Part shown: one piece after another, positions 7,881-16,853 of the stretch
How the letters are laid out: each line of letters begins with the position of its first letter
How positions within the stretch are numbered: position 1 is the stretch's first letter
Source: RPQJ01 sp963846315
GTDB lineage: Bacteria > Pseudomonadota > Gammaproteobacteria > Steroidobacterales > Steroidobacteraceae
Direction of reading: 5' to 3'
NCBI GenBank assembly: GCA_963846315.1
Contig: CAWJVM010000008.1
Span: forward strand, 186,001 to 250,000
DNA length: 64,000 bases
The notes under the pieces: generated by a model
Seen by the model: the letters and a program-made list of their open reading frames with translations, nothing else
Databases searched by the model: none
Told to the model about the DNA's origin: nothing
Program-made: the position numbers and the translations under genes

Positions 7881-9088
7881 CCATCACTTCCGGTGCGAAT
7901 GACGCCCTCGGCCGCGAGTCGATCGATTTCCTCACCGGCGAATCCCGCTTCCGCAAGCACTGAGCGACTGTCGCCGCCAGGGCGGGGTGCGTGCCGGTCC
8001 GCAATCTCCGTCCCGCCATGCCAACGGAAGGGCGACCGCGGTCCACGCAGGCGACCTTCGGTCGGGTGATCGTATTCCTGGAAGAATCCCGTCGCGAGCA
8101 GGTGCGGGTCCTGCAGCAGTTCACCCACCGAGTTCACGCGGGCACAGGGGATGTCGGCGGCACGCAATGACTCCAGCCACGCTGCCGTTGTGCGCGTCGG
8201 CGCCACCTCGGCGATGATTGCGTACAGCGCATCCACACTCTGGCTGCGCAACACCGGGTCCTGCACCTGCGGGGAATGCGCAAACTCGGCGCGCCCGATG
8301 ATCTCGAAGAACGCGGCCCAGTGCGTGCCGTTGTACGGCAGGATCGCCATGAAGCCGTCCTGCGTGCGGTACGGCTTGCGATTGGGTGCAGCCAGCCGGT
8401 CGTAACCCGTCGGCCCGAGCGCCGGCACGAATGTCTCGCCTCCCAGTTGCTCCGACAGCAGGAACGCGACGGTGCTTTCGAACATGGGCGCTTCGATGCA
8501 GCAGCCCTTACCCGTCCGAGCGCGGTGCGCCAGGCCCGTGGCCACCGCAATCGCAAGGTGCAAGCCGCCGACCTTGTCGCAGAGGATCGTCGCCAGGTAG
8601 CGGGGTTCGCCATTGGCGTTCGCATTCAATGCGGCAACGCCAGAGGCCGCCTGGACGATGTCGTCGTATGCAGGCTCGTTGGCGTTCGGACCGCTCTGGT
8701 CGTAGCCGGCCGCGAACGCGTAGACGAGATCGGGCTTGATGCGTGAGAGCTGCTCGTAGGTGAGACCCAGCGGCTCGGCCGCTTTCGGCCGCATGTTGTG
8801 CACGACGGCGTCGGCTCCGCTGACGAGTCGTGCCAGCACCGCGCGCGACTCCGGTCGCTTAAGGTCGATCGCGAGCGAGCGCTTGTTGCGGTTGAATCCC
8901 ATGAAGCCTGCGCCCATCGAGCGCGATCTTCCCGGACGCACGGTGCGAAACAGGTCGCCCTGCAGCGGTTCGATCTTGATGACGTCGGCCCCCAGGTCGC
9001 CCAGAGTCTGCGTTGCATACGGGCCGAGCACGATCGTCGTGAAGTCGAGGACACGGATTCCTTGCAGCAGGGGCAGCATCAATTTCAT
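7871..9088 (-). CDS. CaiB/BaiF family CoA-transferase
   Basis: This is a class III CoA-transferase, a family that moves CoA between acyl groups. The 405-residue protein begins MLPLLQGIRVLDFTTIVLGPYATQTLGDLGADVIKIE, with the family pattern including GPYATQTLGDLGADVIKIE. It continues GAGFMGFNRNKRSLAIDLK, DKVGGLHLAIAVATGL and RTGKGCCIEAPMFE. Starts at 9088 (MKLM) and 9079 are equally possible, and neither has a strong ribosome-binding site. It is divergent from the racemase gene. Its last residues (GSDGSD) are encoded by the heptamer array, so the natural C terminus may have been altered. The substrate is unknown. Confidence 0.85.
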   Translation of the reverse strand: MKLMLPLLQGIRVLDFTTIVLGPYATQTLGDLGADVIKIEPLQGDLFRTVRPGRSRSMGAGFMGFNRNKRSLAIDLKRPESRAVLARLVSGADAVVHNMRPKAAEPLGLTYEQLSRIKPDLVYAFAAGYDQSGPNANEPAYDDIVQAASGVAALNANANGEPRYLATILCDKVGGLHLAIAVATGLAHRARTGKGCCIEAPMFESTVAFLLSEQLGGETFVPALGPTGYDRLAAPNRKPYRTQDGFMAILPYNGTHWAAFFEIIGRAEFAHSPQVQDPVLRSQSVDALYAIIAEVAPTRTTAAWLESLRAADIPCARVNSVGELLQDPHLLATGFFQEYDHPTEGRLRGPRSPFRWHGGTEIADRHAPRPGGDSRSVLAEAGFAGEEIDRLAAEGVIRTGSDGSD

Positions 9089-9185
9089 CCAGCAGTGGGC
9101 GAAAGCCCGCGCAGGATACGCTTCCCTGGACGGTGCGCCAGTGATAGGAAGGCAGATGCCCGAACAACCGCTGAGGAAGGAACGC

Positions 9186-10328
9186 ATGGGACCGCTGCAG
9201 GGAATCAAGATCATCGAACTGGCGGGACTCGGTCCGGCCCCGTTTTGCGCCATGATGCTGGCCGACATGGGTGCGACCGTCATCCGCGTCGACCGCGCGT
9301 CGGCGGGGCCCGACGAGCCCGAGCCGGTCGACACCTTGCTGCGCAATCGACGCTCGATCGCGCTCAACCTGAAAAGCCCGGCGGGAATCGCGGCGTTGCT
9401 GCGACTCATCGATGGCGCGGATGCATTGATCGAAGGCTTCCGGCCCGGCGTGGCGGAGCGGCTCGGGGTGGGTCCGGACGTCTGCCTCGCACGCAACCCG
9501 AAGCTGGTCTACGGGCGCATGACCGGTTGGGGCCAGTCCGGACCGCTCGCGCAGTCCGCGGGTCACGACATCAATTACCTTGCGCTCACCGGTGCGCTCC
9601 ACCTGATCGGAGAACGTGGCCGCAAACCCGTGCCGCCGCTGAATCTCGTGGCGGATTTTGGCGGCGGCGGCATGATGCTGCTCGCCGGCCTGCTGGCGGC
9701 CTTGCTGGAAGCCGCGCGTTCCGGCAAGGGACAGGTGATCGATGCCGCCATGACCGACGGCGTGATCGCGTTGCTGAGCATCTTCTTTTCTATCCGTGCA
9801 TCGGATCGCAGCTTCCGCGACGAGACCGGACAGCTGATGCTCGCAGGCTCCGCGCCTTACTACGGCACGTTCGAAACGAGCGATGGCAAATACCTCGCTA
9901 TCGGCTCGATCGAGCCGCAGTTCTACGCGCTGCTGATCGAGAAGCTCGGCGTCGACCGGAAATTCCTCGCGGCGGGGTACCCCGCGGGTCGCAAGCACTG
10001 GCCCGAGGCGGAAGCTGCCATTGCGGCGGCGGTGCGGACGAAAACGCGCGCTGAGTGGGCCGCCGTCTTCGAAGGCACCGACGCGTGCGTCGCTCCTGTA
10101 CTCAGTCTCGGCGAGGCGGCGCAGCATCCGCACAACGTCGCCCGCGGCAGCTTCATCACCGTGAATGGAGTCGAACAGCACGCGCCGGCCCCGCGGTTCA
10201 GCCGTACCGCGGCGGCGCCGGTCAGGGCGCCTCATCGTGCGGGCGCGGACAGTGACGAGGTACTGGTGGAGGCGGGCTTTTCAGCGGCAGAAATCGCACA
10301 ACTGCGCGCCGCTGGCGGCTTGGCCTGA
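9186..10328 (+). CDS. Alpha-methylacyl-CoA racemase-like CoA-transferase family III protein
   Basis: This family interconverts (2R)- and (2S)-methyl-branched acyl-CoAs so that beta-oxidation can proceed. The 380-residue product opens GPLQGIKIIELAGLGPAPFCAMMLADMGA and contains NRRSIALNLK, EGFRPGVAERLGVGP, GRMTGWGQSGPLA, and GHDINYLALTGAL with the racemase-type H-D-I-N-Y. GKGQVIDAAMTDG is also present. These fit Amacr/Mcr better than plain transferases. A strong AGGAAGG lies 5 bases before the ATG at 9186. An in-frame ATG at 9156 also has AGGAAGG upstream, so a 10-residue longer product is possible. It heads the acyl-CoA block. Confidence 0.85.
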   Translation: MGPLQGIKIIELAGLGPAPFCAMMLADMGATVIRVDRASAGPDEPEPVDTLLRNRRSIALNLKSPAGIAALLRLIDGADALIEGFRPGVAERLGVGPDVCLARNPKLVYGRMTGWGQSGPLAQSAGHDINYLALTGALHLIGERGRKPVPPLNLVADFGGGGMMLLAGLLAALLEAARSGKGQVIDAAMTDGVIALLSIFFSIRASDRSFRDETGQLMLAGSAPYYGTFETSDGKYLAIGSIEPQFYALLIEKLGVDRKFLAAGYPAGRKHWPEAEAAIAAAVRTKTRAEWAAVFEGTDACVAPVLSLGEAAQHPHNVARGSFITVNGVEQHAPAPRFSRTAAAPVRAPHRAGADSDEVLVEAGFSAAEIAQLRAAGGLA

Positions 10329-10368
10329 ACGGGCCAACGCCAGCTGAATCGCGGCCGGAATGCCCAAG

Positions 10369-10398
10369 CTGACGTCCAGCTGAGCAGTCCTTTATGAT
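10369..10398 (+). promoter_or_regulatory. Putative sigma-70 promoter for the thiolase/FadB operon
   Basis: CTGACG (10369-10374) and TATGAT (10393-10398) are separated by 18 bp, about 120 bp before the thiolase start. The spacing and -10 are good and the -35 matches 4 of 6. The 190-bp gap also carries three CCCGCAG repeats (about 10427-10459). Confidence 0.4.
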
Positions 10399-10518
10399 GG
10401 TGGACGGGCCACGGGTCGACCTAATCCCGCAGGCCCTTCCCGCAGACCCATCCCGCAGGTTTCGAAGAATTGCCACGCGAAGCGTGATCGCCCGCGCGGC
10501 CTGACCGGAGTCACACGC

Positions 10519-11727
10519 ATGGCCGACGCCTTCATCTACGACCACGTCCGCACGCCCCGGGGCCGCGGCAAGCCCGATGGCTCGCTGCACAGCATCACCC
10601 CGATGCAGCTCGCCGCGCAGACGTTGCGGGCCGTGCGGGACCGCAATGGCCTCGACACTGCGTTGCTCGACGACGTCGTGCTCGGCTGCGTCTCGCCCGT
10701 CGGGGAGCAAGGTGCCGACATCGCGCGCGTGGCGACGCTCGTCGCGGGTTACGACGAGTCGGTGCCGGGCCAGCAGCTGAACCGCTTCTGCGCCTCCGGT
10801 CTCGAGGCCGTCAACAATGCCGCCGCACAGGTAATGTCGGGCCAGTCGCAGGCTGTCGTGGCCGGTGGCGTCGAGTCGATGTCGCGCGTGCCGATCGGCA
10901 GCGACGGCGGCGCGTGGGTCGCGGACCCGGCGGTCGCCTACAGCACCTATTTCGTGCCGCAGGGCGTGGGCGCGGACCTCATCGCGACGCTCGATGGCTA
11001 CACGCGCGAGAACGTCGATGCGTATGCCGTCGCGAGCCAGCATCGCGCCGCGGCTGCCTGGGCTGAGGGGCGCTTCGTCAAGTCGATCGTGCCCGTGACG
11101 GACATCCTCGGTCGCGTCATGCTCGACCGCGACGAGCACATGCGCCCCGATGCAACACTCGCCAGCCTGGCCTCGCTGAAACCGGCCTTCGCGACGATGG
11201 GTGAGCAGGCGGGCTTCGACGCCGTCGCGCAGATGAAATACCCGCAAGTCGATGTGATCAACCACGTGCACACGGCCGCGAACTCGAGCGGCATCGTCGA
11301 CGGCGCCGCGGGCGTGCTGATCGGCAGCAAGCGCTTCGGTGGCAAGGCAGGTATCAAGCCGCGCGCGCGTATCCGTGCGTTCACCTCGATCGGCAGCGAG
11401 CCGGCGATCATGTTGACCGGCCCCGCGCTGGTGACGCAGAAGTTGCTCAAACGAGCCGGCATGACGGTCAAGGATATCGACCTGTTCGAAGTCAACGAGG
11501 CGTTCGCCTCCGTCGTGCTGCGCTTCATGCGCGTGATGGACGTGCCGCACGACAAGGTCAACGTGAACGGCGGCGCCATCGCCATGGGTCACCCGCTGGG
11601 CGCTACCGGCGCGATCATCATGGGCACCGTCCTCGACGAACTCGAACGCCGCAACCTCAATACCGCGCTGATCACGCTTTGCGTGGGTGCGGGCATGGGC
11701 ACGGCCACCATCATCGAGCGCGTCTGA
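10519..11727 (+). CDS. Acetyl-CoA C-acyltransferase (thiolase)
   Basis: The enzyme thiolytically cleaves 3-ketoacyl-CoA to acetyl-CoA and a shortened acyl-CoA, or runs in reverse. The 402-residue protein has all three thiolase signatures. The nucleophile Cys91 is in NRFCASGLEAVNN, His358 is in AMGHPLGATGA, and the C-terminal catalytic Cys388 is in CVGAGMG. It is followed 27 bp later by the FadB-like gene, so the pair should form the usual beta-oxidation enzyme couple. Chain-length specificity cannot be read from the sequence. Confidence 0.92.
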   Translation: MADAFIYDHVRTPRGRGKPDGSLHSITPMQLAAQTLRAVRDRNGLDTALLDDVVLGCVSPVGEQGADIARVATLVAGYDESVPGQQLNRFCASGLEAVNNAAAQVMSGQSQAVVAGGVESMSRVPIGSDGGAWVADPAVAYSTYFVPQGVGADLIATLDGYTRENVDAYAVASQHRAAAAWAEGRFVKSIVPVTDILGRVMLDRDEHMRPDATLASLASLKPAFATMGEQAGFDAVAQMKYPQVDVINHVHTAANSSGIVDGAAGVLIGSKRFGGKAGIKPRARIRAFTSIGSEPAIMLTGPALVTQKLLKRAGMTVKDIDLFEVNEAFASVVLRFMRVMDVPHDKVNVNGGAIAMGHPLGATGAIIMGTVLDELERRNLNTALITLCVGAGMGTATIIERV

Positions 11728-11754
11728 CGCGCCGACCGACCAGGAACCCGCAGT

Positions 11755-13929
11755 ATGCACAAGCATTTCACTCTCGCCGTCGATGCCGACGGCATCGCCC
11801 TGATCACGATGGACAGCCCCGGTCGTTCGATGAACGTGCTCGGTCCCGAAGTCGAGACGGAACTGGCCGCGATCGTCGATCAGATCGTTGCTGACGCCGC
11901 TATCCGCGGCGCGATCATCACGTCGGGCAAGCCGAGCTTCCTTGCCGGCTACGACCTCACCGAGTTCCTGCGCAGCTTCGGCCCGCAGCTGACGCCGGTG
12001 CAGGTGTATGAGAACTTCACCGGCCTGGGCCGCTTGCTGCGCCGGATCGAAACCTGCGGCAAACCCTTTGCTGCGGCCATCAACGGTCTCGCGCTCGGCG
12101 GCGGATTCGAAGTGTGCCTGGCGTGCCACTATCGAGTGATCGCGGACGACCCGAAGGCGTTCGTCGGCCTGCCGGAGGTCAAGGTCGGCCTGCTCCCTGG
12201 CGGCGGTGGCACGCAGCGCATGCCGCGCCTGATCGGCGTGACACAGGCACTGCCGTACCTGCTCGAAGGCGGCAACATTGCGGCGGCTGAAGCGAAGAAG
12301 CTGGGCCTGGTGCACGAAGTCGTGCCGGCGGGCGAGTTGATCGCCGCGGCGAAGCGTTGGCTCATGGGATCGCCGGTGGCGGTGCAGCCGTGGGACCAGA
12401 AGGGGTATCGCGTGCCGGGTGGCGTGGCGTTTGCCAGCGCCGGCACGACGCAGACCTTCATGGGCGCCACGGCGCTCGTCGCCAAGAAGACTCTGCACAA
12501 CTATCCTGCGCCGGCAGCGATCCTCTCATGCGTCTTCGAGGGCACGCTGCTGCCGATCGAGAAGGGCCTCGAGGTCGAGTCCAAGTATTTCGCGACGCTC
12601 GTGACCGGCCCGGTTGCGCGCAACCTGATCCGCACGATGTTCGTCAACAAGGGCCACGCCGACAAGCTTTCGGTGCGCCCGGCGGACGTGCCGAAGTCGA
12701 AGGTGAGCAAGCTCGGCGTGCTTGGCGCGGGCATGATGGGCGCCGGTGTCGCGTATGTGTCGGCGCTCGCCGGCATGGAAGTGATCCTGATCGATTCCAC
12801 GCCCGAGCAGGCAGAGAAAGGCAAGGCCTACTCGGCCAAGCTGTTGGCGAAGGACGTCGAGAAAGGTCGTCGCACCCCGGAGCAGGCGGAGGCCGTGCTC
12901 GCGCGCATCAAGCCGACCGTGGACTACGCGCAATTGGAGAACGCAGACCTCGTTATCGAGGCGGTGTTCGAGAATCGCGGTATCAAGGCCGACGTCACGG
13001 CGAAGGCCGAGGCCGTAATGCCGAAGACTTCGATCTTCGCGAGCAACACCTCGACGCTGCCGATCACCGGTCTCGCCAAGGCGTCGAAGCGCCCCAGGAA
13101 CTTCATCGGCATCCACTTCTTCTCGCCGGTCGAGAAGATGCCGCTGGTCGAGATCATCGTCGGCAAGCAGACGAGTGACGAAGCGATCGCGCGCGCCCTT
13201 GATTACGTCGGCCAGCTGCGCAAGACGCCGATCGTGGTCAACGACAGCCGCGGCTTCTATACCAGCCGCTGCTTCGGCACCTACACCGCCGAAGGCGCCA
13301 GGATGCTGGCCGAAGGCATCGACCCGCAGTTGATCGAGAGCGCCGGCAGACTGGCCGGCATGCCGGTCGGACCGTTGGCGGTCAGCGACGAAGTCAGCCT
13401 CGAACTGGCCTACAAGGTGATGTCGCAGTCGCGTGAAGATCTCGGTGCCAGGTACAAGGAGCCGGTCAGCTGGCCGGTCGTGAAGCACTTCGTCGAAGAC
13501 CTGAAGCGCCTCGGCCGCAAGAGCGGCGCGGGTTTCTATGATTACCCCGAGGGCGGCAAGAAAATGCTCTGGTCCGGCCTCGCGAACCAGTATCCGCGGC
13601 TCGCGCAGCAGCCGAGTATCGAAGAACTCAAGACCCGCCTGTTGTACATCCAGGCGCTGGAGACGGCGCGTTGCTTCGAGGAAGGCGTGCTGCGGAGCGT
13701 GCACGAGGCCGACCTGGGCTCGATCCTCGGCTGGGGTTTCCCGGCCTACACGGGCGGCACGCTCTCCTACATCGATACGATCGGCCCCGAAAAATTCGTG
13801 GCCGAGTGCAAGCGTCTCGCCAAGCTGTACGGCGAGCGGTTCAAGCCGACCAAGGGCCTGCAGGCGCGTGCGCAGTCGGGTGAGACGTACTATGACGGCG
13901 CGGCCCGGATCGCGGCCAAGGCTTCGTGA
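11755..13929 (+). CDS. Bifunctional enoyl-CoA hydratase / 3-hydroxyacyl-CoA dehydrogenase (FadB/FadJ-like)
   Basis: The protein catalyses hydration of trans-2-enoyl-CoA and NAD-dependent oxidation of the resulting 3-hydroxyacyl-CoA. Of its 724 residues, the first ~190 are a crotonase domain (oxyanion segments KPSFLAGYDLTEF and NGLALGGGFEVCLAC, then FVGLPEVKVGLLPGGGGTQR with the catalytic Glu). The Rossmann domain starts near residue 318 with KLGVLGAGMMGAG. The catalytic His is in IGIHFFSPVEKMPLVEI (about 452). C-terminal 3HCDH domains follow, including KSGAGFYDYPEGG. It sits in an operon with the thiolase upstream and an enoyl-CoA hydratase 15 bp downstream. Confidence 0.93.
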   Translation: MHKHFTLAVDADGIALITMDSPGRSMNVLGPEVETELAAIVDQIVADAAIRGAIITSGKPSFLAGYDLTEFLRSFGPQLTPVQVYENFTGLGRLLRRIETCGKPFAAAINGLALGGGFEVCLACHYRVIADDPKAFVGLPEVKVGLLPGGGGTQRMPRLIGVTQALPYLLEGGNIAAAEAKKLGLVHEVVPAGELIAAAKRWLMGSPVAVQPWDQKGYRVPGGVAFASAGTTQTFMGATALVAKKTLHNYPAPAAILSCVFEGTLLPIEKGLEVESKYFATLVTGPVARNLIRTMFVNKGHADKLSVRPADVPKSKVSKLGVLGAGMMGAGVAYVSALAGMEVILIDSTPEQAEKGKAYSAKLLAKDVEKGRRTPEQAEAVLARIKPTVDYAQLENADLVIEAVFENRGIKADVTAKAEAVMPKTSIFASNTSTLPITGLAKASKRPRNFIGIHFFSPVEKMPLVEIIVGKQTSDEAIARALDYVGQLRKTPIVVNDSRGFYTSRCFGTYTAEGARMLAEGIDPQLIESAGRLAGMPVGPLAVSDEVSLELAYKVMSQSREDLGARYKEPVSWPVVKHFVEDLKRLGRKSGAGFYDYPEGGKKMLWSGLANQYPRLAQQPSIEELKTRLLYIQALETARCFEEGVLRSVHEADLGSILGWGFPAYTGGTLSYIDTIGPEKFVAECKRLAKLYGERFKPTKGLQARAQSGETYYDGAARIAAKAS

Positions 13930-13944
13930 GGAGATCGATTCGCC

Positions 13945-14721
13945 ATGAGTGAAGTGCTGGTTGAACGCCGCGGTCGGGTCGCGATTGTCACGCTGAACAG
14001 GCCCGAATCGCTGAACGGGTTCACGACGGGCTTGCGCAACGCATTGAAGAAAGAGCTGCAGGCCGTCGCGGCGGACGAATCCGTCCGCGCCGTCGTGCTG
14101 ACCGGCGCCGGTCGCGGTTTCAGCGCGGGTGCCGATTTGAAAGCCGAGCCCATGACTTCGGGCACCGAAGTCGAGCGGCAGCTCAACGAGGAATACGGCG
14201 CTGGATTGCGGGAGATTGCCCGCATGCCGAAGCCCGTGATTGCGGCAGTGAACGGTTTCGCCACCGGCATCGGCGGCTCGTTTGCGCTCGCCTGCGACCT
14301 GGTCGTGATGGGCGAAAGTGCGTTTTTCCAGGTGCCGTTCGCCAAGATCGGCCTCGTGCCCGATGGCGGCCTCACCTGGCTTCTCACTGAGCGCGTCGGT
14401 CACCGCCGCGCCTTCGAGCTCGCGATCAGCGGCGAGCGCGTGCCGGCGGCGAAGTGCCTGGAGTGGCATCTCGCCAATCGCGTCGTGCCGGACGACCAGG
14501 TCGTGACGGCAGCCGTCGCCTGGGCCGAACAGCTGTGCGATGCGGCGCCGATCGCGCTCGGTTACATGAAGCAACTGCTGCGCAGCGCGCCCGAGATGGG
14601 GTATGAACAGACGATCCGTGCCGAGGCCCGGCTGCAGGCGCCTTGCATCGACAGCCAGGATTTCATGGAAGGCGTCGCCGCGTTCCGCGACAAGCGCGCG
14701 CCGAAATTCTCGGGCCAATAG
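13945..14721 (+). CDS. Enoyl-CoA hydratase/isomerase family protein, PaaG-like
   Basis: This 258-residue crotonase-fold protein shows the oxyanion-hole segments GRGFSAGADLK and NGFATGIGGSFALACDL. At the second catalytic position it reads AKIGLVPDGGLTWLL, with Asp rather than the Glu of classical hydratases. That resembles PaaG-type isomerases or hydratases (FxKIGLVPDxGG). It would act on an enoyl-CoA intermediate that the FadB-like protein does not handle well, for example shifting a double bond. AGGAGAT lies just before the ATG. The exact substrate is unknown. Confidence 0.87.
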   Translation: MSEVLVERRGRVAIVTLNRPESLNGFTTGLRNALKKELQAVAADESVRAVVLTGAGRGFSAGADLKAEPMTSGTEVERQLNEEYGAGLREIARMPKPVIAAVNGFATGIGGSFALACDLVVMGESAFFQVPFAKIGLVPDGGLTWLLTERVGHRRAFELAISGERVPAAKCLEWHLANRVVPDDQVVTAAVAWAEQLCDAAPIALGYMKQLLRSAPEMGYEQTIRAEARLQAPCIDSQDFMEGVAAFRDKRAPKFSGQ

Positions 14722-14764
14722 TTCTCGGGCAAGTGATGACCGGCAACGGTCGCGGGGTGAGCGC

Positions 14765-15853
14765 ATGACCGCAACGACCACCGTCTCGACGATCGAAGCC
14801 GCGACGACCGAGATGCGTCCCGGTCTCGAGATCGATCGCGACCGCTTGCAGCAGTACCTCGAGGCTCACGTTGCCGGATTCACGGGGCCGCTGTCGCTGC
14901 GGCAGTTCAAGGGTGGCCAGTCGAATCCGACCTACCTGCTGACGACACCGTCGAAGCAGTACGTCCTGCGGCGCAAGCCGCCCGGCCAGTTGCTGGCCTC
15001 GGCCCACGCGGTCGATCGCGAATACAAGGTCATCACAGCGCTCGGCCAGCACACCGACGTGCCGGTGCCACGGACGCACGTGCTCTGCACTGACGAAAAC
15101 GTGATCGGCACGTGGTTCTACGTGATGGATCACGTCGCGGGGCGCATCTTCTGGGATCCCTCGTTTCCGGATGTCGAGAAGGGACATCGACGTGAGCATT
15201 CGCTGGCGCTCTGTGATGCTCTCGCGCGCCTGCACCGGGTGCGTCCCGAAGTCGCCAACCTCGGCGACTACGGCAAGCCCACGGGTTACCTGAGCCGCCA
15301 GATCGCGCGGTTCTCGAAGCAGTACCTGGAAGACACCGCGGGCGGCCGCATCGACTCGATGGAGCGTGTGATCGACTGGTTGCCGCGCAACATGCCGGCC
15401 CAGGAGCCGCCCGCCGCGGTCGTGCACGGCGACTACCGCTCGGACAACGCGGTGTTTCACCCGACGGAGCCGCGCGTGGTCGCGATCCTGGACTGGGAGC
15501 TGTCGTCGCTGGGCGATCCGCTTGCTGATTTTGCGTACCACCTGATGGCCTACCGCCTGCCGACGCTATCGATCCCGATGCTGGGCGACCGCGACCCTGC
15601 GGCGCTCGGCCTGCCCACCGAAGCGGAGTACGTCGCGCACTACGAGCAGGTCACCGGCTTCCGTCTCGACCCTCGCGACCTCGAGTTCTACCTGGCCTTC
15701 GGCATGTTCCGGCTGGCCGGTATCTTTCACGGCATCCGCAGCCGGGTGGTGCGGGGCACGGCCGTCAGCGCCCAGGCCCGTGAATATGCGACGTTCACTG
15801 ACTCGATCGCGGACCTGGCATGGCGTCAGGCGCAGCGGGCCGAGTCCTCATAA
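14765..15853 (+). CDS. APH-fold phosphotransferase, ACAD10/11 N-terminal-like
   Basis: The 362-residue aminoglycoside-phosphotransferase-fold kinase has a glycine-rich start (QFKGGQSNPTYLL), a lysine strand (YVLRRKPPG), the catalytic loop VVHGDYRSDNAVFH, and the metal motif ILDWELSSLGDPLADFAYH. These fit the kinase domain fused to acyl-CoA dehydrogenase in ACAD10/11, which is reported to phosphorylate 4-hydroxyacyl-CoAs. Bacterial relatives often sit, as here, in acyl-CoA degradation operons. It is last in the block and 43 bp after the hydratase. The ATG at 14765 was chosen because the family start (DRLQQYLEAHV) follows soon after. The substrate is inferred from family and context. Confidence 0.8.
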   Translation: MTATTTVSTIEAATTEMRPGLEIDRDRLQQYLEAHVAGFTGPLSLRQFKGGQSNPTYLLTTPSKQYVLRRKPPGQLLASAHAVDREYKVITALGQHTDVPVPRTHVLCTDENVIGTWFYVMDHVAGRIFWDPSFPDVEKGHRREHSLALCDALARLHRVRPEVANLGDYGKPTGYLSRQIARFSKQYLEDTAGGRIDSMERVIDWLPRNMPAQEPPAAVVHGDYRSDNAVFHPTEPRVVAILDWELSSLGDPLADFAYHLMAYRLPTLSIPMLGDRDPAALGLPTEAEYVAHYEQVTGFRLDPRDLEFYLAFGMFRLAGIFHGIRSRVVRGTAVSAQAREYATFTDSIADLAWRQAQRAESS

Positions 15854-15872
15854 ACCCATCAGAAACATGGGC

Positions 15873-15902
15873 TTAGGGTTTATTCGAGGCCTGTGGTAAA
15901 AT
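15873..15902 (+). promoter_or_regulatory. Weak candidate promoter for lpxC
   Basis: TAAAAT (15897-15902) fits a -10, with TTAGGG (15873-15878) 18 bp upstream as a poor -35. It lies 31 bp before the lpxC ATG, where an independent lpxC promoter is expected. No clear Shine-Dalgarno is seen before lpxC. Confidence 0.3.
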
Positions 15903-15933
15903 GCTCGGCTAAGTTCCAGGTCAAATCCCTTTC

Positions 15934-16848
15934 ATGCTGAAGCAACGCACGCTGAAGAATTCGATCCGCGCCACGGGCGTGGGCCTGCACACCGGCAAGA
16001 AGGTGCTGATGGTCCTGCGGCCGGCCCCGGCGAATTCGGGCATCGTCTTCCGCCGCACCGATCTCGACCAGCTGATCGATATTCCGGCCAAGGCCGGTAA
16101 CGTCAGCCAGACCACGCTCGGCACCAGCCTGACGGCCAACAGCGGCACGGTCTCAACCGTCGAGCACCTCATGTCGGCGCTCGCGGGTCTCGGCATCGAC
16201 AACCTGGTCGTCGAGTTGAGCGCCGGCGAAGTACCGATCATGGACGGCAGCGCCGGGCCGTTCGTCTTCCTGCTGCAGTCGGCGGGAATCGAGGAACAGA
16301 ACGCGGCGAAGCGCTTCGTGCGCATCAAGAAGAGCGTCAAGGTCGAGGACGGCGACAAGTGGGCGCGCTTCGACCCGTACGACGGCTTTAAAGTTAATTT
16401 TGAAATCGAATTCGATCATCCGGTGTTCAAGCGCCGGTCGCAGGTCGCCTCGATGGACTTCTCCACGACCACCTTCCTGCGCGAAGTCAGCCGCGCCCGC
16501 ACCTTCGGCTTCATGCGCGACCTGGAATACATGCGCGCGCAGAACCTGGCGCTCGGCGGCAACCTCGACAACGCGATCGTGCTCGACGATTACCGGGTAC
16601 TGAACGAAGACGGCCTGCGCTACGAAGACGAATTCGTCAAGCACAAGATCCTCGACGCGATCGGCGACCTGTACCTGCTGGGGCACAGCCTGATCGGCGA
16701 GTTCAGCGGCTTCAAGTCGGGCCACGGGCTCAACAATCGGCTGCTGCGCACGCTGATTGCAGACGAAACCGCGTGGGAAGAAGTGACGTTTGAAACGCTG
16801 CAGGACGCGCCGATCAGCTATGTCGCGGCGGCCGCGGCGGCGACCTGA
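15934..16848 (+). CDS. lpxC: UDP-3-O-acyl-N-acetylglucosamine deacetylase LpxC
   Basis: LpxC is the zinc enzyme of the committed step in lipid A synthesis. The 304-residue protein has ATGVGLHTGKKV near the start, VSTVEHLMSALAGLGIDN (zinc His), the VPIMDGSAGPF substrate segment, LDAIGDLYLLGHSLIG, and SGFKSGHGLNN with the catalytic His. LpxC normally follows ftsZ at the end of the dcw cluster. Here about 9 kb of acyl-CoA genes lie between them. Downstream order (DUF721, M23, secA) is the standard one. The tail is slightly Ala-rich. Confidence 0.97.
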   Translation: MLKQRTLKNSIRATGVGLHTGKKVLMVLRPAPANSGIVFRRTDLDQLIDIPAKAGNVSQTTLGTSLTANSGTVSTVEHLMSALAGLGIDNLVVELSAGEVPIMDGSAGPFVFLLQSAGIEEQNAAKRFVRIKKSVKVEDGDKWARFDPYDGFKVNFEIEFDHPVFKRRSQVASMDFSTTTFLREVSRARTFGFMRDLEYMRAQNLALGGNLDNAIVLDDYRVLNEDGLRYEDEFVKHKILDAIGDLYLLGHSLIGEFSGFKSGHGLNNRLLRTLIADETAWEEVTFETLQDAPISYVAAAAAAT

Positions 16849-16853
16849 AGAAG

